Positions 34,136 through 43,101 of a stretch of DNA of 64,000 nt are shown here, piece by piece. Numbering within the stretch: position 1 is the first letter of the stretch; each line of letters starts with the position of its first letter. The stretch is taken from NCBI GenBank assembly GCA_038228695.1, contig JBBRPA010000010.1, positions 1 through 64,000 on the forward strand, in the 5' to 3' direction. The stretch is from DASVRZ01 sp038228695 (GTDB lineage Bacteria; Verrucomicrobiota; Verrucomicrobiia; Chthoniobacterales; DASVRZ01). Both the position numbers and the translations under genes were made by a program. A model generated the notes under the pieces. The model was not told the origin of the DNA. It did no database searches and saw only the letters and a program-made list of their open reading frames with translations.

Positions 34136-34813
34136 ATGAATTATCGCTTGATCAATACTATCGTCCTCACCATTAGCGTCGTTGCACTTAACGGGTGCGC
34201 TTCCGTTTCCAAAATGACTGCCAGTCTCGCCCAGAAGAAGAAAACTTCTGAAACGGCGAAAAATCCCGAGCAAATGAGGATCTCGGTTGACTCGGTGGTA
34301 TTGCAACCCTTGACCCGCGTGGACGTTCCGCATTTTTCCGGATTGCAAACCCCGCTCGTCGGCGGCACCCGCCAGCGGGACCGCTCCAGTGGCCGCAGCA
34401 TCACGCTTCCCCGGTTTACGCCCGTCAAAGTCCTGAGCAACAACGGACGGTCCGCCCTCGTGGAAACGAGCACCGGGGACCGCGGTTACATTCCCGCAGC
34501 AAGTATCGCGAGCGAATCCTCCATTCTAGCCGCCGCCCAACCCGCGGAGCCGGTTCGTTCGCTCTATGGCAACGGCATCGACCCAGCAACCGGCCTGCCC
34601 TACGATCCGAGCGCCCTTTATGTTCCGCGGATGGATCCGTCTGACTCTCCAGTGGACGCCACCATGTTGAATAATGTGGATAGCGTCGATCTGCCCGAGT
34701 CTGAGACCAGCAGCCCGACGCCCCCAGAAGCCTTCAACATCGACGGCGTCCTCATTCGCCAGACCGCCCCAACGCCGGTCACTCCCGCGCCGGCTGACGT
34801 GACTGCCCAGTAG
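34136..34813 (+). CDS. Lipoprotein with SH3-like segment
   Basis: A 225-residue protein with a lipoprotein signal peptide and lipobox ALNGC (Cys at residue 21). Residues about 75-125 (FTPVKVLSNNGRSALVETST to GYIPAASI) look like a bacterial SH3-type domain, which often binds peptidoglycan or peptides. The rest is Pro/Ser/Thr-rich linker with short segments such as NGIDPATGLPYDP. It is followed 12 bases later by the gene at 34826. The role is unknown. Confidence 0.7.
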   Translation: MNYRLINTIVLTISVVALNGCASVSKMTASLAQKKKTSETAKNPEQMRISVDSVVLQPLTRVDVPHFSGLQTPLVGGTRQRDRSSGRSITLPRFTPVKVLSNNGRSALVETSTGDRGYIPAASIASESSILAAAQPAEPVRSLYGNGIDPATGLPYDPSALYVPRMDPSDSPVDATMLNNVDSVDLPESETSSPTPPEAFNIDGVLIRQTAPTPVTPAPADVTAQ

Positions 34814-34825
34814 CCGATTCTCCAA

Positions 34826-35299
34826 ATGCCGCCCGTCGATTCGTTTCCGTTCTATCTCTGCGTTTTTGGCGGCGGTCTCGGTCTCGGTTTGATTTTCGCG
34901 GCAATGGCTTGGAATAACGCCCGTATCGCCCGGGGCGAGCGCAACAAGTTTAAAATGATGCTCGGCGAAAAAATGGAAGTCGAAGCCACGTCCGCCGCGA
35001 AGCTCAAAGGCGAACTCGAGACCCTACGCAAACAAAACGAAAATCTGCGCGTGAAAGTTTCCGAGCTGAATCAATCGCCCGAGAAACGACTCCAGCGGGA
35101 TTTGGAAATCTTCGCCCGCGCTGAAAAACGTCTCGTCGAAAAGTCCCCAGGGTTCCCCGCCGCTTGGGAGAGCGCCAAGCGCGAGGCACACGAGGAAATC
35201 GCGGCTGAGGAAGCCGGACAATCGCTCCCCAAGCGCATGTTCCAGAAATTCACCACCCTCACCGGCGGCGGAAAGTTGCCCGACTCGGAAAGCCCGTAA
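34826..35299 (+). CDS. Single-helix membrane protein with coiled coil
   Basis: A 157-residue protein. A helix at about residues 7-30 (FYLCVFGGGLGLGLIFAAMA) anchors it. A coiled coil (about 50-90, LKGELETLRKQNENLRVKVS) and a charged helical C-terminus face the cytoplasm. No enzyme motif was recognised. It is transcribed with the lipoprotein gene upstream; the pair may connect the envelope with a cytoplasmic partner, which is speculation. Confidence 0.65.
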   Translation: MPPVDSFPFYLCVFGGGLGLGLIFAAMAWNNARIARGERNKFKMMLGEKMEVEATSAAKLKGELETLRKQNENLRVKVSELNQSPEKRLQRDLEIFARAEKRLVEKSPGFPAAWESAKREAHEEIAAEEAGQSLPKRMFQKFTTLTGGGKLPDSESP

Positions 35300-35312
35300 G
35301 CGCTGGAACAGG

Positions 35313-36176
35313 TCAGGCAGGTCGCGTGTTCGCTGCGGCTTTTTTCATTTCGTAAGTTTTAGCCACGGAAAGCAGTTCATAAACACCGTGCAACCGCGCA
35401 AAATAGTAGCCTTCCTTGCCGTCGAGGAAACCGCGCTGCCAAAGATAGACGTAGAGAAAGCGCAAGGTCGGGCGGAACGGCATTTTTGAGGCCAGATCTT
35501 TCAGTTTTCGCCGGAAACCGACGTTGCCCGATTGCAGTCGACCACGACTCGCACTGAGGTATTTGTCGAGCGCGACGCAGGCCTCCCAATTGGAATAGCG
35601 ATTATGTTTTTCGACGAAAACATCGACGCTGGGAAAGGCGTAATGGTCCATCTCGGACTTCAGATAACCCGTCTCGCCGTCGATAATGATGTGCTCGTGG
35701 ACCTCGTTGTCGCCGCTTTTGGTCGCGGCATCGGTCAGCTTTTCGTAACGGCCCTTGGCATGTCGGAAAAGGCGGAGGTTCCAGTTGGGATAATAGGCGT
35801 GCTCGAGCCAGCTCCCCATGAACATGAAACGGCGGTTGATCCAGTAGCCGCTGACCTTCGGGTCGTGGGCCGCGATGATCCGGGCAAATTCTTCGCCGGT
35901 GCCCGGCGGGAGGACCTCGTCGGCGTCGAGGATGAAGACCCATTCGTTGCGAAACGGCAGGTTTTCCAGAGACCAGTTTTTCTTCTTAGGCCATGTTCCA
36001 TTGAATTGAAATTGGACGACGCGCGCCCCGGCGCTCTCGCAGATTTCGATTGAGCCGTCGGTGCTTTGCGAATCGACCACGAAGATTTCGTCGGCCCACG
36101 GGATGGCAGCGAGGCAGCGCGGGAGATTACCGGCCTCGTTCTTAATCGGGATGATGATGGAGACGGGAACTTTCAC
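35313..36176 (-). CDS. Family 2 glycosyltransferase, WaaE/KdtX-like
   Basis: A 287-residue cytosolic or peripheral enzyme, start GTG at 36176 overlapping the upstream stop (GTGA). GT-A fold: SIIIPIKNEAGNLPRCL, the EIFVVDSQSTDGS strand, and the metal-binding DADEV (about residues 92-96). It resembles lipopolysaccharide core beta-glycosyltransferases. It is the last gene of a four-gene minus-strand glycan cluster. The donor and acceptor sugars are unknown. Confidence 0.83.
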   Translation of the reverse strand: MKVPVSIIIPIKNEAGNLPRCLAAIPWADEIFVVDSQSTDGSIEICESAGARVVQFQFNGTWPKKKNWSLENLPFRNEWVFILDADEVLPPGTGEEFARIIAAHDPKVSGYWINRRFMFMGSWLEHAYYPNWNLRLFRHAKGRYEKLTDAATKSGDNEVHEHIIIDGETGYLKSEMDHYAFPSVDVFVEKHNRYSNWEACVALDKYLSASRGRLQSGNVGFRRKLKDLASKMPFRPTLRFLYVYLWQRGFLDGKEGYYFARLHGVYELLSVAKTYEMKKAAANTRPA

Positions 36177-36715
36177 AACGGTGGTTTTTGTCTTCTCACT
36201 GTTGCTGGGGAGCCGATCGCGTAGCAGTTGTCGGGGAGATCTTTACTCACGACCGAGCACGCGCCGACGACGCAGTTTTTTCCAATGGTAACCCCGGGCA
36301 ATACAAACGTGCGCGCTCCGAGAAAGGCCCAGTCGCCGATCGTGATTTTTTTGGTTAGCAAGGGCCGAGTTTTATCCTCCATGTCGTGGGTGCCGGTGCA
36401 GAGATAACATTCTTGAGCCACGGTGCTGGCGAAGCCGAGTTCGATCTCGCCGAGGGAATAGGCGTTCGCTCGGTCGCCGAGGCAGGACCGGTCGTGCAAG
36501 GTGAGTTTCCAAGGAATCTGGATGCGGGCGCGGGGATGAACGAAGGGAATGCCGTCGATTTTGCAACCGAACCATCCGAGAACGAGCAACCGCCAAGCGT
36601 TGAGCGGTTTCGGAGTCCAAACGCAGAGGAGCGTCCATGCGATTTCCCACAGGAGCATGCCGATTTTTTCGCGCGTGGTCCAAGGGGAAGGAAAATCGGG
36701 TAAAGCGCTTTTCAT
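36173..36715 (-). CDS. WcaF-like acetyltransferase, left-handed beta-helix
   Basis: A 180-residue transferase. An N-terminal helical part (KIGMLLWEIAWTLLCVWTPK) precedes hexapeptide repeats (IQIPWKLTLHDRSCLGD, FLGARTFVLPGVTIGKNCVV, SVVSKDLPDNCYAIGSPA) that form a left-handed beta-helix. The pattern matches colanic acid O-acetyltransferase WcaF. It starts on the stop of the glycosyltransferase gene upstream (ATGA). It likely acetylates a sugar of the surface glycan. Confidence 0.83.
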   Translation of the reverse strand: MKSALPDFPSPWTTREKIGMLLWEIAWTLLCVWTPKPLNAWRLLVLGWFGCKIDGIPFVHPRARIQIPWKLTLHDRSCLGDRANAYSLGEIELGFASTVAQECYLCTGTHDMEDKTRPLLTKKITIGDWAFLGARTFVLPGVTIGKNCVVGACSVVSKDLPDNCYAIGSPATVRRQKPPL

Positions 36716-37851
36716 TTCAGGAGTCGGGCGATTTGCTGGTGGAGAAATTCGGCGGCGTTGGCAAGACGGAAGTGTTTTTCGAAAGTGGCCCGGGCGGCAA
36801 GCCGAAAGGTAGATTTCTCAGGGTCGTCGAGAGAAAGATAGCGCCGCAGGAGGGTGAGCGTGCCAGCATCGTTATCCTCTTCCGCAAAGCCGCCACCCGC
36901 TTCAGTGATCTCGCGCCAGATGTTGACCTTTTTTGAAATGAGCACTGGCGTAGAGCAGGCGAGCGCTTCCGCCACGGCGAGTCCAAAGTTTTCCTGATGC
37001 GACGGCAGCACAAACGCCTCCGCGCCGTAGAGCGCCCCCCATTTGGCGTCGCCCGCGAGCATGCCGGGCCAGAAGACGCGGTCGTTGCCGAGCGTTTGCA
37101 ACTCTGCCGCCCAACCGGTCTGATCCGGGCCGGCCATCACTAGGCAAAGATCGGGATGCTGAGCGGATACTTGCGCCCAGGCGCGGAGCAAGAAATCGCA
37201 GCCTTTTTTCAGATGAATCCGACCAAGAAACAGGAGGTAGGGCCGACCGGCCAGCGCGGGAATTTTTTCGGAAAGTGCTGTCTGCATTTCGGGACGAAAC
37301 GGCGGCGGGTCTGCGATTCCTAGCGGCGCAATCACATCCTGACCGCGCAGGCTTTTGAAGGAATGATGCGCCCCGAGACGCTCCTCTTCGGCTGTGAAAA
37401 AAATCGCCCGCGCGTCCCGCAGCACCCGGTAATCAGCCCACCACCAGAAGAGATTTTTCTTCATCCGTTTGATGGGAAATTGATCGAAGTAGGGATCGAG
37501 CATGCCGTGCGGAAAAACAAAGTAAGGCGGCTGCTTTCCACCTTCGCAAGCGGAGCGAACGGCGACCCCGGTGTATTGCCAGAGCGCGTGGACGACGACG
37601 GTGTCGAACCGGCCGACGTTTTCGCAAAGCCAGCGTTGAAATTCCGGCGAATACTGGAAGGCTGTTTTTCCAGGACCCTTCGCGTGCAACGTCAGTGGAA
37701 AATCATCGATCCATCGCTCCGCCGGATCATCAATGCTAACAATCTCCACTGTGTGCCCGAGCCGAACGCCCTCGCGTCCAAGTTGCAACACAGCCTCGCT
37801 CGTGCCGCCGTGGCGCGGGTCGATGGAAGAAATCGCGTGGAGGATTTTCAT
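36712..37851 (-). CDS. GT4-type glycosyltransferase
   Basis: A 379-residue GT-B fold enzyme. N-terminal Rossmann domain with HAISSIDPRHGGTSEAVLQL (acceptor side). C-terminal donor-binding domain with YLLFLGRIHLKKGCDFLLRA, the segment FVLPSHQENFGLAVAEALAC containing the GT4 E-x7-E motif (ENFGLAVAE), and a helical end. It is close to WcaI/WbaZ-like glycosyltransferases. It sits between two acyltransferase genes and probably builds the same glycan. Confidence 0.85.
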   Translation of the reverse strand: MKILHAISSIDPRHGGTSEAVLQLGREGVRLGHTVEIVSIDDPAERWIDDFPLTLHAKGPGKTAFQYSPEFQRWLCENVGRFDTVVVHALWQYTGVAVRSACEGGKQPPYFVFPHGMLDPYFDQFPIKRMKKNLFWWWADYRVLRDARAIFFTAEEERLGAHHSFKSLRGQDVIAPLGIADPPPFRPEMQTALSEKIPALAGRPYLLFLGRIHLKKGCDFLLRAWAQVSAQHPDLCLVMAGPDQTGWAAELQTLGNDRVFWPGMLAGDAKWGALYGAEAFVLPSHQENFGLAVAEALACSTPVLISKKVNIWREITEAGGGFAEEDNDAGTLTLLRRYLSLDDPEKSTFRLAARATFEKHFRLANAAEFLHQQIARLLK

Positions 37852-37863
37852 CGATCGCCCCTG

Positions 37864-38529
37864 CTAGTCCACGAAGCCTTTTTCCCGGGTGAAATATTTC
37901 GCATCGCGCGGCAGTTCGGAGATCTCCTTCGCCGGGACCCCGCCGTAGAGACAGTATTCCCGCAGGTGAACTTTGTTCAGCAACGATTTGGCTCCTAACA
38001 CGGAGAACGATGGCAACGCACTACCCCCGAGCAGAATGCAATCGGTGCCGATAAAGCAATGACTACCGATCGTCAGCGGTCGCGAAGTTTGGTGCCCATC
38101 CACGATGTCGATAGTATGGGTAAGAATCTGGGAACGGAACCCAGCGACCGTGGTAAACGCGCCGATAGTCACGCGATTGGTGCAGTCGATCAAATGGCGG
38201 TTGGTGATCGCGGCGTGCGCCCCGAGGATCAGTTCGGGTGCGCGGTCCGGCTCGGCGGCAAAATGCGGCGAGTCGATTTTTGGAAAACCGGTGATCCAGT
38301 TCACGTTGTTAATCACCGCCTGTTCGCCGAGTTCGACGCGGCTAAGATTTTTTAGTAAATTGAAATGCCCAATTCGCGCCCCGGCCCCCAGTCGAACCGA
38401 GCGGCAAAGGAGCAGCGAAAGTCCAACGCGACTCCCCTCGCCTAACTCACAACCGCAAAAGCTCTCGAGAATCCAGCGCCGAGCGGGCCACGGCAGCATA
38501 AGGCTGAGTATTTGGAGAACAAGTTTCAT
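37864..38529 (-). CDS. Left-handed beta-helix acyltransferase
   Basis: A 221-residue protein with an N-terminal hydrophobic helix (LVLQILSLMLPWPARRWILE) and a run of hexapeptide repeats (GSRVGLSLLLCRSVRLGAGA, RVELGEQAVINNVNW, VTIGAFTTVAG, GGSALPSFSVLGAKSLLN). It belongs to the hexapeptide transferases that acetylate sugars. First gene of the glycan cluster; 12 bases separate it from the GT4 gene. Confidence 0.8.
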   Translation of the reverse strand: MKLVLQILSLMLPWPARRWILESFCGCELGEGSRVGLSLLLCRSVRLGAGARIGHFNLLKNLSRVELGEQAVINNVNWITGFPKIDSPHFAAEPDRAPELILGAHAAITNRHLIDCTNRVTIGAFTTVAGFRSQILTHTIDIVDGHQTSRPLTIGSHCFIGTDCILLGGSALPSFSVLGAKSLLNKVHLREYCLYGGVPAKEISELPRDAKYFTREKGFVD

Positions 38530-38603
38530 GGCGATGGTTTCCGGCCCACAAGAGAGCCAGTTTCATTCCTCACCCTGCAAAAACCTGTCGGATAAATCCA
38601 GAG

Positions 38604-39131
38604 TTATCGCCGTTTACGAATTTTCGGTCCGTCTGAACTGCTGGTCTTCTTTGGGGTGAAGACGCCGATCACATTTCCCTGCGCATCGTAGGCGATGGTT
38701 TTCATGACTCGTTCGGTCATCCCATATTCATAAACCATCCGTCGAATGAGAGCCCCGGCTTGGTCGTAATGGGTTTCCTCGATGGCCCGGTCGGAGTCAT
38801 CGTAGCGATAGAGGCTGCGCACGCCCGGCTTTTCCTTCTGGTCGAGAAACAGCCCCGATTTGGCGCGGCCCTTTTCGTCAATCGCATAAATCACATGAGC
38901 CCGCCAAGAGCCGTTGGAATTGAAATAACGCACATCGGATTCCCTTTTTGTGGCGTCATAAAGCGTAACGGTTTTTGTCTCGTCAGGATGAAGGATCGTG
39001 CTCGCCCGGGTGAGAGTTAGATCAGGCGGCGGAAGTGGACCCCGATCGGTCGTCGCATTCGAACGAACCTGCGCGGGCAACGAAGTTGCCAACGCCAAAA
39101 CGAAAATAAGGAGGAGGATCCGGGAGAGCAT
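38604..39131 (-). CDS. Secreted hypothetical protein with RHS-like YD strands
   Basis: A 175-residue exported protein. A clear signal peptide (MLSRILLLIFVLALATSLPAQ... cleavage after PAQ) precedes repeated two-strand units such as KTVTLYDATKRESDVRYFNS, SLYRYDDSDRAIEETHYDQAG and KTIAYDAQGNVIGVF, similar in style to toxin-complex/RHS YD repeats, though too few for a filament. A basic C-terminus (KIRKRR) ends it. The function is unknown. Confidence 0.65.
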   Translation of the reverse strand: MLSRILLLIFVLALATSLPAQVRSNATTDRGPLPPPDLTLTRASTILHPDETKTVTLYDATKRESDVRYFNSNGSWRAHVIYAIDEKGRAKSGLFLDQKEKPGVRSLYRYDDSDRAIEETHYDQAGALIRRMVYEYGMTERVMKTIAYDAQGNVIGVFTPKKTSSSDGPKIRKRR

Positions 39132-39234
39132 CCCTCTTCATGGATCAAATCTCCGTCGCCGTCAAAGCCCTCCAGCATCCAATCTCACTGGGTCCGATCC
39201 CGGCGACCGCCAAAGGTTAGGACATTCCACAATG

Positions 39235-40386
39235 TTATCGGACGAGTTTTTTTCGGACACCGTCCCAAAACGGAAAGAACCCTTTCCAAGCAAATGGAAA
39301 TATCGCTGCATCACTTTCGCGACGAAGCAAAATCAAATCGACGCCCCGCTGCTGGAGCGATTCGCGAAGTTCAGGGAGCCGATCATTCAGCGGACCAACA
39401 AATGGCGCATAAGCCACCACGCGTGAAAGTCCGCTGCTCGCGGCCCACTCGGACAGCGTCTCCAGTTTTTCGGTGGCACCACCCATCGCCTGGCGCCGAT
39501 AGGCTGTTTGCGCCGCGCCTGAAGTCATCGCCGTGGACCGGAATATTCCCGCGAACTCCGTCGTCGCGAGCGGCCCGACGGTTTCCGCAGACAAATCCTC
39601 ATCGTGGACCCACAACCCGGTTTTCACCTTCTCCAAGGTTAGCGTGGCTGCGTATGCCGCAGCCTTGGCAGGCTTTAAATCAGCCGTCTCTTCCACGGAT
39701 ACGGCGCTCACCACATCGTCGTTCAGCCGGTCCAACCCAGTCGTGTCGGCGAGATATTCCGGTGCGCAGAATTTCTCCAAGTTAGACCGGCGCACCAGAT
39801 AGGTTTTTCCTGCGGTTTGCAAGCCAGCGACCCAGCGCCAACTGCAAGTGTTCGAAGCCGCATCCGCATCTAACAAATGCCGAAAGAAAAAATCCGCGCC
39901 GAGTTCCCACGGCAGACGCTCGATATGAATCCAGAAACTAGCGAACCACATCCGTGCGTGATTGTGCAAATAACCTGTCTCGAGTAACTCACGGGCAAAC
40001 CGGTCCATCACCGCAACCCCACTTTGACCGGCAGCCACTTCTTCGGCGCGCCGTAGGACAGATGGATCGTGTTGGTTAGATCCGAGCTTGGCCACGTAGT
40101 CGCTCCACACCGCCGGGCGACATTCCAGCCAGCCTTTCCAGTAGAGTCGCCAACACACTTCCTGCACCCATTTTTCCACGCGTGCGAGCGGGAACGCGGC
40201 GAGCGTTTCGCTCACAATCTCATCCTCCAGAATCAGCCGGCAGCGGATCGCCGGGGACAGACCCGATACGGCCGCGTGACCGGGACTAACAAAATTCCGT
40301 CGCTCCCCATAATGCGACGTCTCCGGCAAAAATGATCGCCACTGCGCAAGAGCTTCGTTCCGTGTGTTCGCAAAAGAATTTCGCAT
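39235..40386 (-). CDS. Cryptochrome/photolyase-like protein with FAD domain first
   Basis: A 383-residue protein. Residues about 30-240 look like the photolyase FAD-binding domain: VEKWVQEVCWRLYWKGWLE, ETGYLHNHARMWFASFW, and LLDADAASNTCSWRWVAG. In ordinary photolyases an alpha/beta antenna domain precedes this; here an alpha/beta-like segment follows it (KTGLWVHDEDL, then GLSRVVAYAPFVGPLNDRLP, ending FAWKGFFPFWDGVRKKL). So the order appears reversed. The protein may repair UV lesions or sense light. It starts one base inside the stop of the M42 peptidase gene (TGATG). Confidence 0.7.
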   Translation of the reverse strand: MRNSFANTRNEALAQWRSFLPETSHYGERRNFVSPGHAAVSGLSPAIRCRLILEDEIVSETLAAFPLARVEKWVQEVCWRLYWKGWLECRPAVWSDYVAKLGSNQHDPSVLRRAEEVAAGQSGVAVMDRFARELLETGYLHNHARMWFASFWIHIERLPWELGADFFFRHLLDADAASNTCSWRWVAGLQTAGKTYLVRRSNLEKFCAPEYLADTTGLDRLNDDVVSAVSVEETADLKPAKAAAYAATLTLEKVKTGLWVHDEDLSAETVGPLATTEFAGIFRSTAMTSGAAQTAYRRQAMGGATEKLETLSEWAASSGLSRVVAYAPFVGPLNDRLPELRESLQQRGVDLILLRRESDAAIFPFAWKGFFPFWDGVRKKLVR

Positions 40387-41468
40387 CAGAGCACGTGAGA
40401 AAAATCATCCTTCGGTCCCACGCTTTTCACGAAGGCGACTAACAATGCGATCACTTTCTCCACATCGTCGAGGCTAGCCATCTCGACCACGCTGTGCATG
40501 TAGCGCAACGGCAGGCTAACCAGCGCACTCGGCACTCCGGTTCGCGATTGAAAGATCACATCCGTGTCCGTCCCGCTGTAGCGCGAACTGCTCTCGTGCT
40601 GAATCGGAATCCCCGCCTTGTCCGCACATTCGATCAACCGCGCCACGACCAGCGGATGATTGCACGTGCCGTGGGTCACACTCGGGCCACCGCCGAGCAC
40701 GCACTCGCCATGCATCGCTTGGTCGATGCCCGGTGTATCGGTTGCATGCGTCACGTCGAGCACGATGCAGACATCCGGCTTGAGCCGATGCGTGATCATG
40801 CGTGCGCCGTTGCCGCCGATTTCCTCCTGCACCGCATTCACCGCATAAAGCGTCGGCGAAAGTTCCCCTCTCTTTTTCCCCAGACGTTCGAGCACTTGGC
40901 TGAGAATGAATCCACCCATGCGGTTGTCGAGGGCGCGTCCGACGATACGGTTTTTGCCGAATGGAATCGCCGCGTCCGCATAGACCGCCGGATGCCCCAC
41001 GCGCAATCCGAGTCCTTTCACCTCCGCCAGATTGTTAGCACCGACATCCACATACAACTCATGAATCTTCGGCGCTTTCTCATCGCCGCTCGAATCTTTC
41101 CGCAAATGAATCGCCGTGTTGCCGATGATCCCGGTCACTGGTCCTTTGTCTCCTAACAACTGCACGCGCCGCCCCCGCGCCGTGGCCGTGTCCGTGCCAC
41201 CCACGCGATCTAACCGCAGATAACCTTCCTTGGTAATCTGCTTGACGATGAAGCCTATCTCGTCGGCGTGCGCCTCGAGCATGATGCTTTTTCCGGCGCG
41301 CCCTTTGCCCTTCAGAGTTGCCCAGGTGGTGCCGTAGATATCATTCTCCACCGTGTCGGCAAATTTGGAAACATAGCCCGCCCATTTGCGCTGACCCGGC
41401 ATTTCAAATCCGGTTGGGCTGGGTGTATTAAGCAGGTCGTAGAGGAATTTCTGTGTGGTTGGGTTCAT
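40386..41468 (-). CDS. M42 family metallopeptidase (glutamyl aminopeptidase / endoglucanase-like)
   Basis: A 360-residue cytosolic zinc peptidase. Metal and catalytic residues fall in MLEAHADEIGF, the DNRMGGF segment (GRALDNRMGG), AVQEEIGGNGA and IVLDVTHATD. Family members form large tetrahedral aminopeptidases that finish protein breakdown. The ATG at 41468 was preferred to a TTG at 41480. Central gene of three close genes: nucleotidyltransferase, peptidase, photolyase-like. Confidence 0.87.
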   Translation of the reverse strand: MNPTTQKFLYDLLNTPSPTGFEMPGQRKWAGYVSKFADTVENDIYGTTWATLKGKGRAGKSIMLEAHADEIGFIVKQITKEGYLRLDRVGGTDTATARGRRVQLLGDKGPVTGIIGNTAIHLRKDSSGDEKAPKIHELYVDVGANNLAEVKGLGLRVGHPAVYADAAIPFGKNRIVGRALDNRMGGFILSQVLERLGKKRGELSPTLYAVNAVQEEIGGNGARMITHRLKPDVCIVLDVTHATDTPGIDQAMHGECVLGGGPSVTHGTCNHPLVVARLIECADKAGIPIQHESSSRYSGTDTDVIFQSRTGVPSALVSLPLRYMHSVVEMASLDDVEKVIALLVAFVKSVGPKDDFSHVL

Positions 41469-41483
41469 TATGTTAGACAATAG

Positions 41484-42386
41484 TTAGTTCAGACGGCTCG
41501 GGTAATCACCGGCATTGACCAGCGCCTGAATGCTCGACACTGTTTCTGCCTTGTCCTCCGGATACGTAATGCCAAACCAGTCCGACGCCGACGCTCTCAC
41601 GCGGCAGGCGTATCCCCCCTCTTTGATTAATGCATCGACCGCCGAGGGAATGTAAAACTCCGCCTTCGGATTCGCGCTGCTTTTGGTTAGGAACCCGCCA
41701 AAAAGCCGCCAGAGATCGTCCATCACTTCGCCGCCAAAGCCCCACATATTCATCGAGACGACATCGTTCGGATTCAGCGGTACTGGCGCACCGCTGTCCA
41801 GCGCCCGCGCCCCGCCCGCGCCGTCGGGCTCGATTTTGGTTAGCTCGACCACATCGATCAGATTTCCGTCCGGTCCGACCTGGCAGAGACCACGCGACAC
41901 CGTGCCGTTGGGAGAGAGTGTTTTCAGAAGGTTGAAACCCACGAGGCACCCCGTCTGCGGCGGCAGCGCACGCAGATTTTCCGCAAGGACCTGATAGGAA
42001 TCCGCTCCGTAGAAATCGTCCGCATTGATCACGCCAAACGGCCCATCAATTACCTCGCGCGCGGCCAGCACCGCGTGACACGTGCCCCACGGCTTCACCC
42101 GCTCGGCGGGCAGACTGTGACCCTCCGGTAGGTCGTCCATTTTTTGAAAAACGAAAGCCACCTTCAGTTCCGGCGTCAGATACTCCGCGAAATGCTCGCG
42201 CAACGGCGCTTCGAGTTCCGGGCGGATCACCATCACGATACGATCAAACCCGGCACGCAGGGCGTCGTAGATCGAATAATCGAGAATCACTTCGCCGTTC
42301 GGACCGACGGGGGCAATTTGTTTGAAACCGCCGAATCGGCTGCCGAGACCGGCGGCAAGAACAATGAGAGAGAGGGGTTGGGACAT
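41484..42386 (-). CDS. NDP-sugar pyrophosphorylase-like nucleotidyltransferase
   Basis: A 300-residue enzyme with the sugar-nucleotidyl signature LIVLAAGLGSRFGGFKQ at the N-terminus, GPNGEVILDYSIYDALRAG and the metal site NADDFYG (about residue 116). It would activate a sugar phosphate with a nucleotide. Sequence features such as PEDKAETV near the end match a bacterial family without assigned sugar. The ATG at 42386 was chosen over an upstream in-frame codon at 42410. Confidence 0.83.
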   Translation of the reverse strand: MSQPLSLIVLAAGLGSRFGGFKQIAPVGPNGEVILDYSIYDALRAGFDRIVMVIRPELEAPLREHFAEYLTPELKVAFVFQKMDDLPEGHSLPAERVKPWGTCHAVLAAREVIDGPFGVINADDFYGADSYQVLAENLRALPPQTGCLVGFNLLKTLSPNGTVSRGLCQVGPDGNLIDVVELTKIEPDGAGGARALDSGAPVPLNPNDVVSMNMWGFGGEVMDDLWRLFGGFLTKSSANPKAEFYIPSAVDALIKEGGYACRVRASASDWFGITYPEDKAETVSSIQALVNAGDYPSRLN

Positions 42387-42499
42387 AAACTGGAAAATCA
42401 GACTAACCAACTCGCGGCAGTCGTCGAGCGATCATTTGGCCTGTGGGCAGGCTGATGGTTGCCTGAGTCTGAAGGTGAGTTGGTTTTTTGGCGGGCAGA

Positions 42500-42694
42500 C
42501 CGACGCTGCGATTTCCGTTCGCTCTTTTTCGAAGATTTTCGATTGCTCCCTCGTTGTCTGTCCTTATTTCCGCGCCGACTCGTAATGAAGTCCATGGTTT
42601 TCCTCCGAAAATAATCGAGGAATACATCGGCCGTATGAATTCCAAGACAGGCGGGGTCAGCGTGGCTCGGATGGGATCACCGACGGGCGATTAA
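42500..42694 (+). pseudogene. Truncated duplicate of the cupin gene at 43524
   Basis: The frame reads VLISAPTRNEVHGFPPKIIE, then EYIGRMNSKTGGVSVARMGSP and stops at 42694. It matches the first third of the cupin gene at 43524-43886 nearly residue for residue, and the similarity extends about 60 bases upstream (ttccgttcgct). It lacks the beta-barrel and is certainly not functional. The start codon position holds TTG instead of GTG. Confidence 0.75.
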
Positions 42695-43101
42695 CCGAAG
42701 GGGTTGCTGGCCAATTTTCCTGCCCACGGTCTGCGGCATAAAGCGTCGCCTAAAGTCGCGAAACTCAAGTGCTGCCGGGAGGCTATCGCGAGCAAATGGG
42801 CATCGGTAATGTCCTGACGGCTCTCGATACCGGCAGGGAGATCGGCAGCCGAAGTGTCGTCGGTCACGAATTCGTGGGTGGGCAGGGCAACGATGTCGCT
42901 CAGTGCCAGTCTGGCTTGGTCGTAAGAGACTCCGAAGGCAGCGCTCATGCTGACACGGAGAAACCCCATTTGGGTGATGAAGCAGGTGGTGAAGCGCGGT
43001 AATTAGTTGAGCCAGAGGCACGCTGCCTCGTGTTGGGGATGGGTCGTCTAGGCGCAGGCAATGACCAAGTTGACGTCCAAGAGGATGCTTTTAGTCGTCA
43101 T
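42691..43101 (-). pseudogene. VapC-type PIN toxin gene with two nonsense codons
   Basis: Reading from the ATG at 43101: MTTKSILLDVNLVIACA, a TAG (43048-43050), TTHPQHEAACLWLN, a TAA (43003-43005), then LPRFTTCFITQMGFLRVSMS and on to a frame that ends at 42691. The LLDVNLVIA start, the TQMGFLRVS segment and the late DAHLLAIASRQ segment fit a PIN ribonuclease of about 136 residues. The TAG position normally holds Trp. The start overlaps the antitoxin end by 11 bases, the usual toxin-antitoxin layout. Confidence 0.75.

Noticed and set aside
42691..42969. Functional 92-residue protein in the PIN region
   Set aside because: It is only the C-terminal part of a PIN toxin frame with two earlier stops; the internal ATG would miss the catalytic first aspartate.
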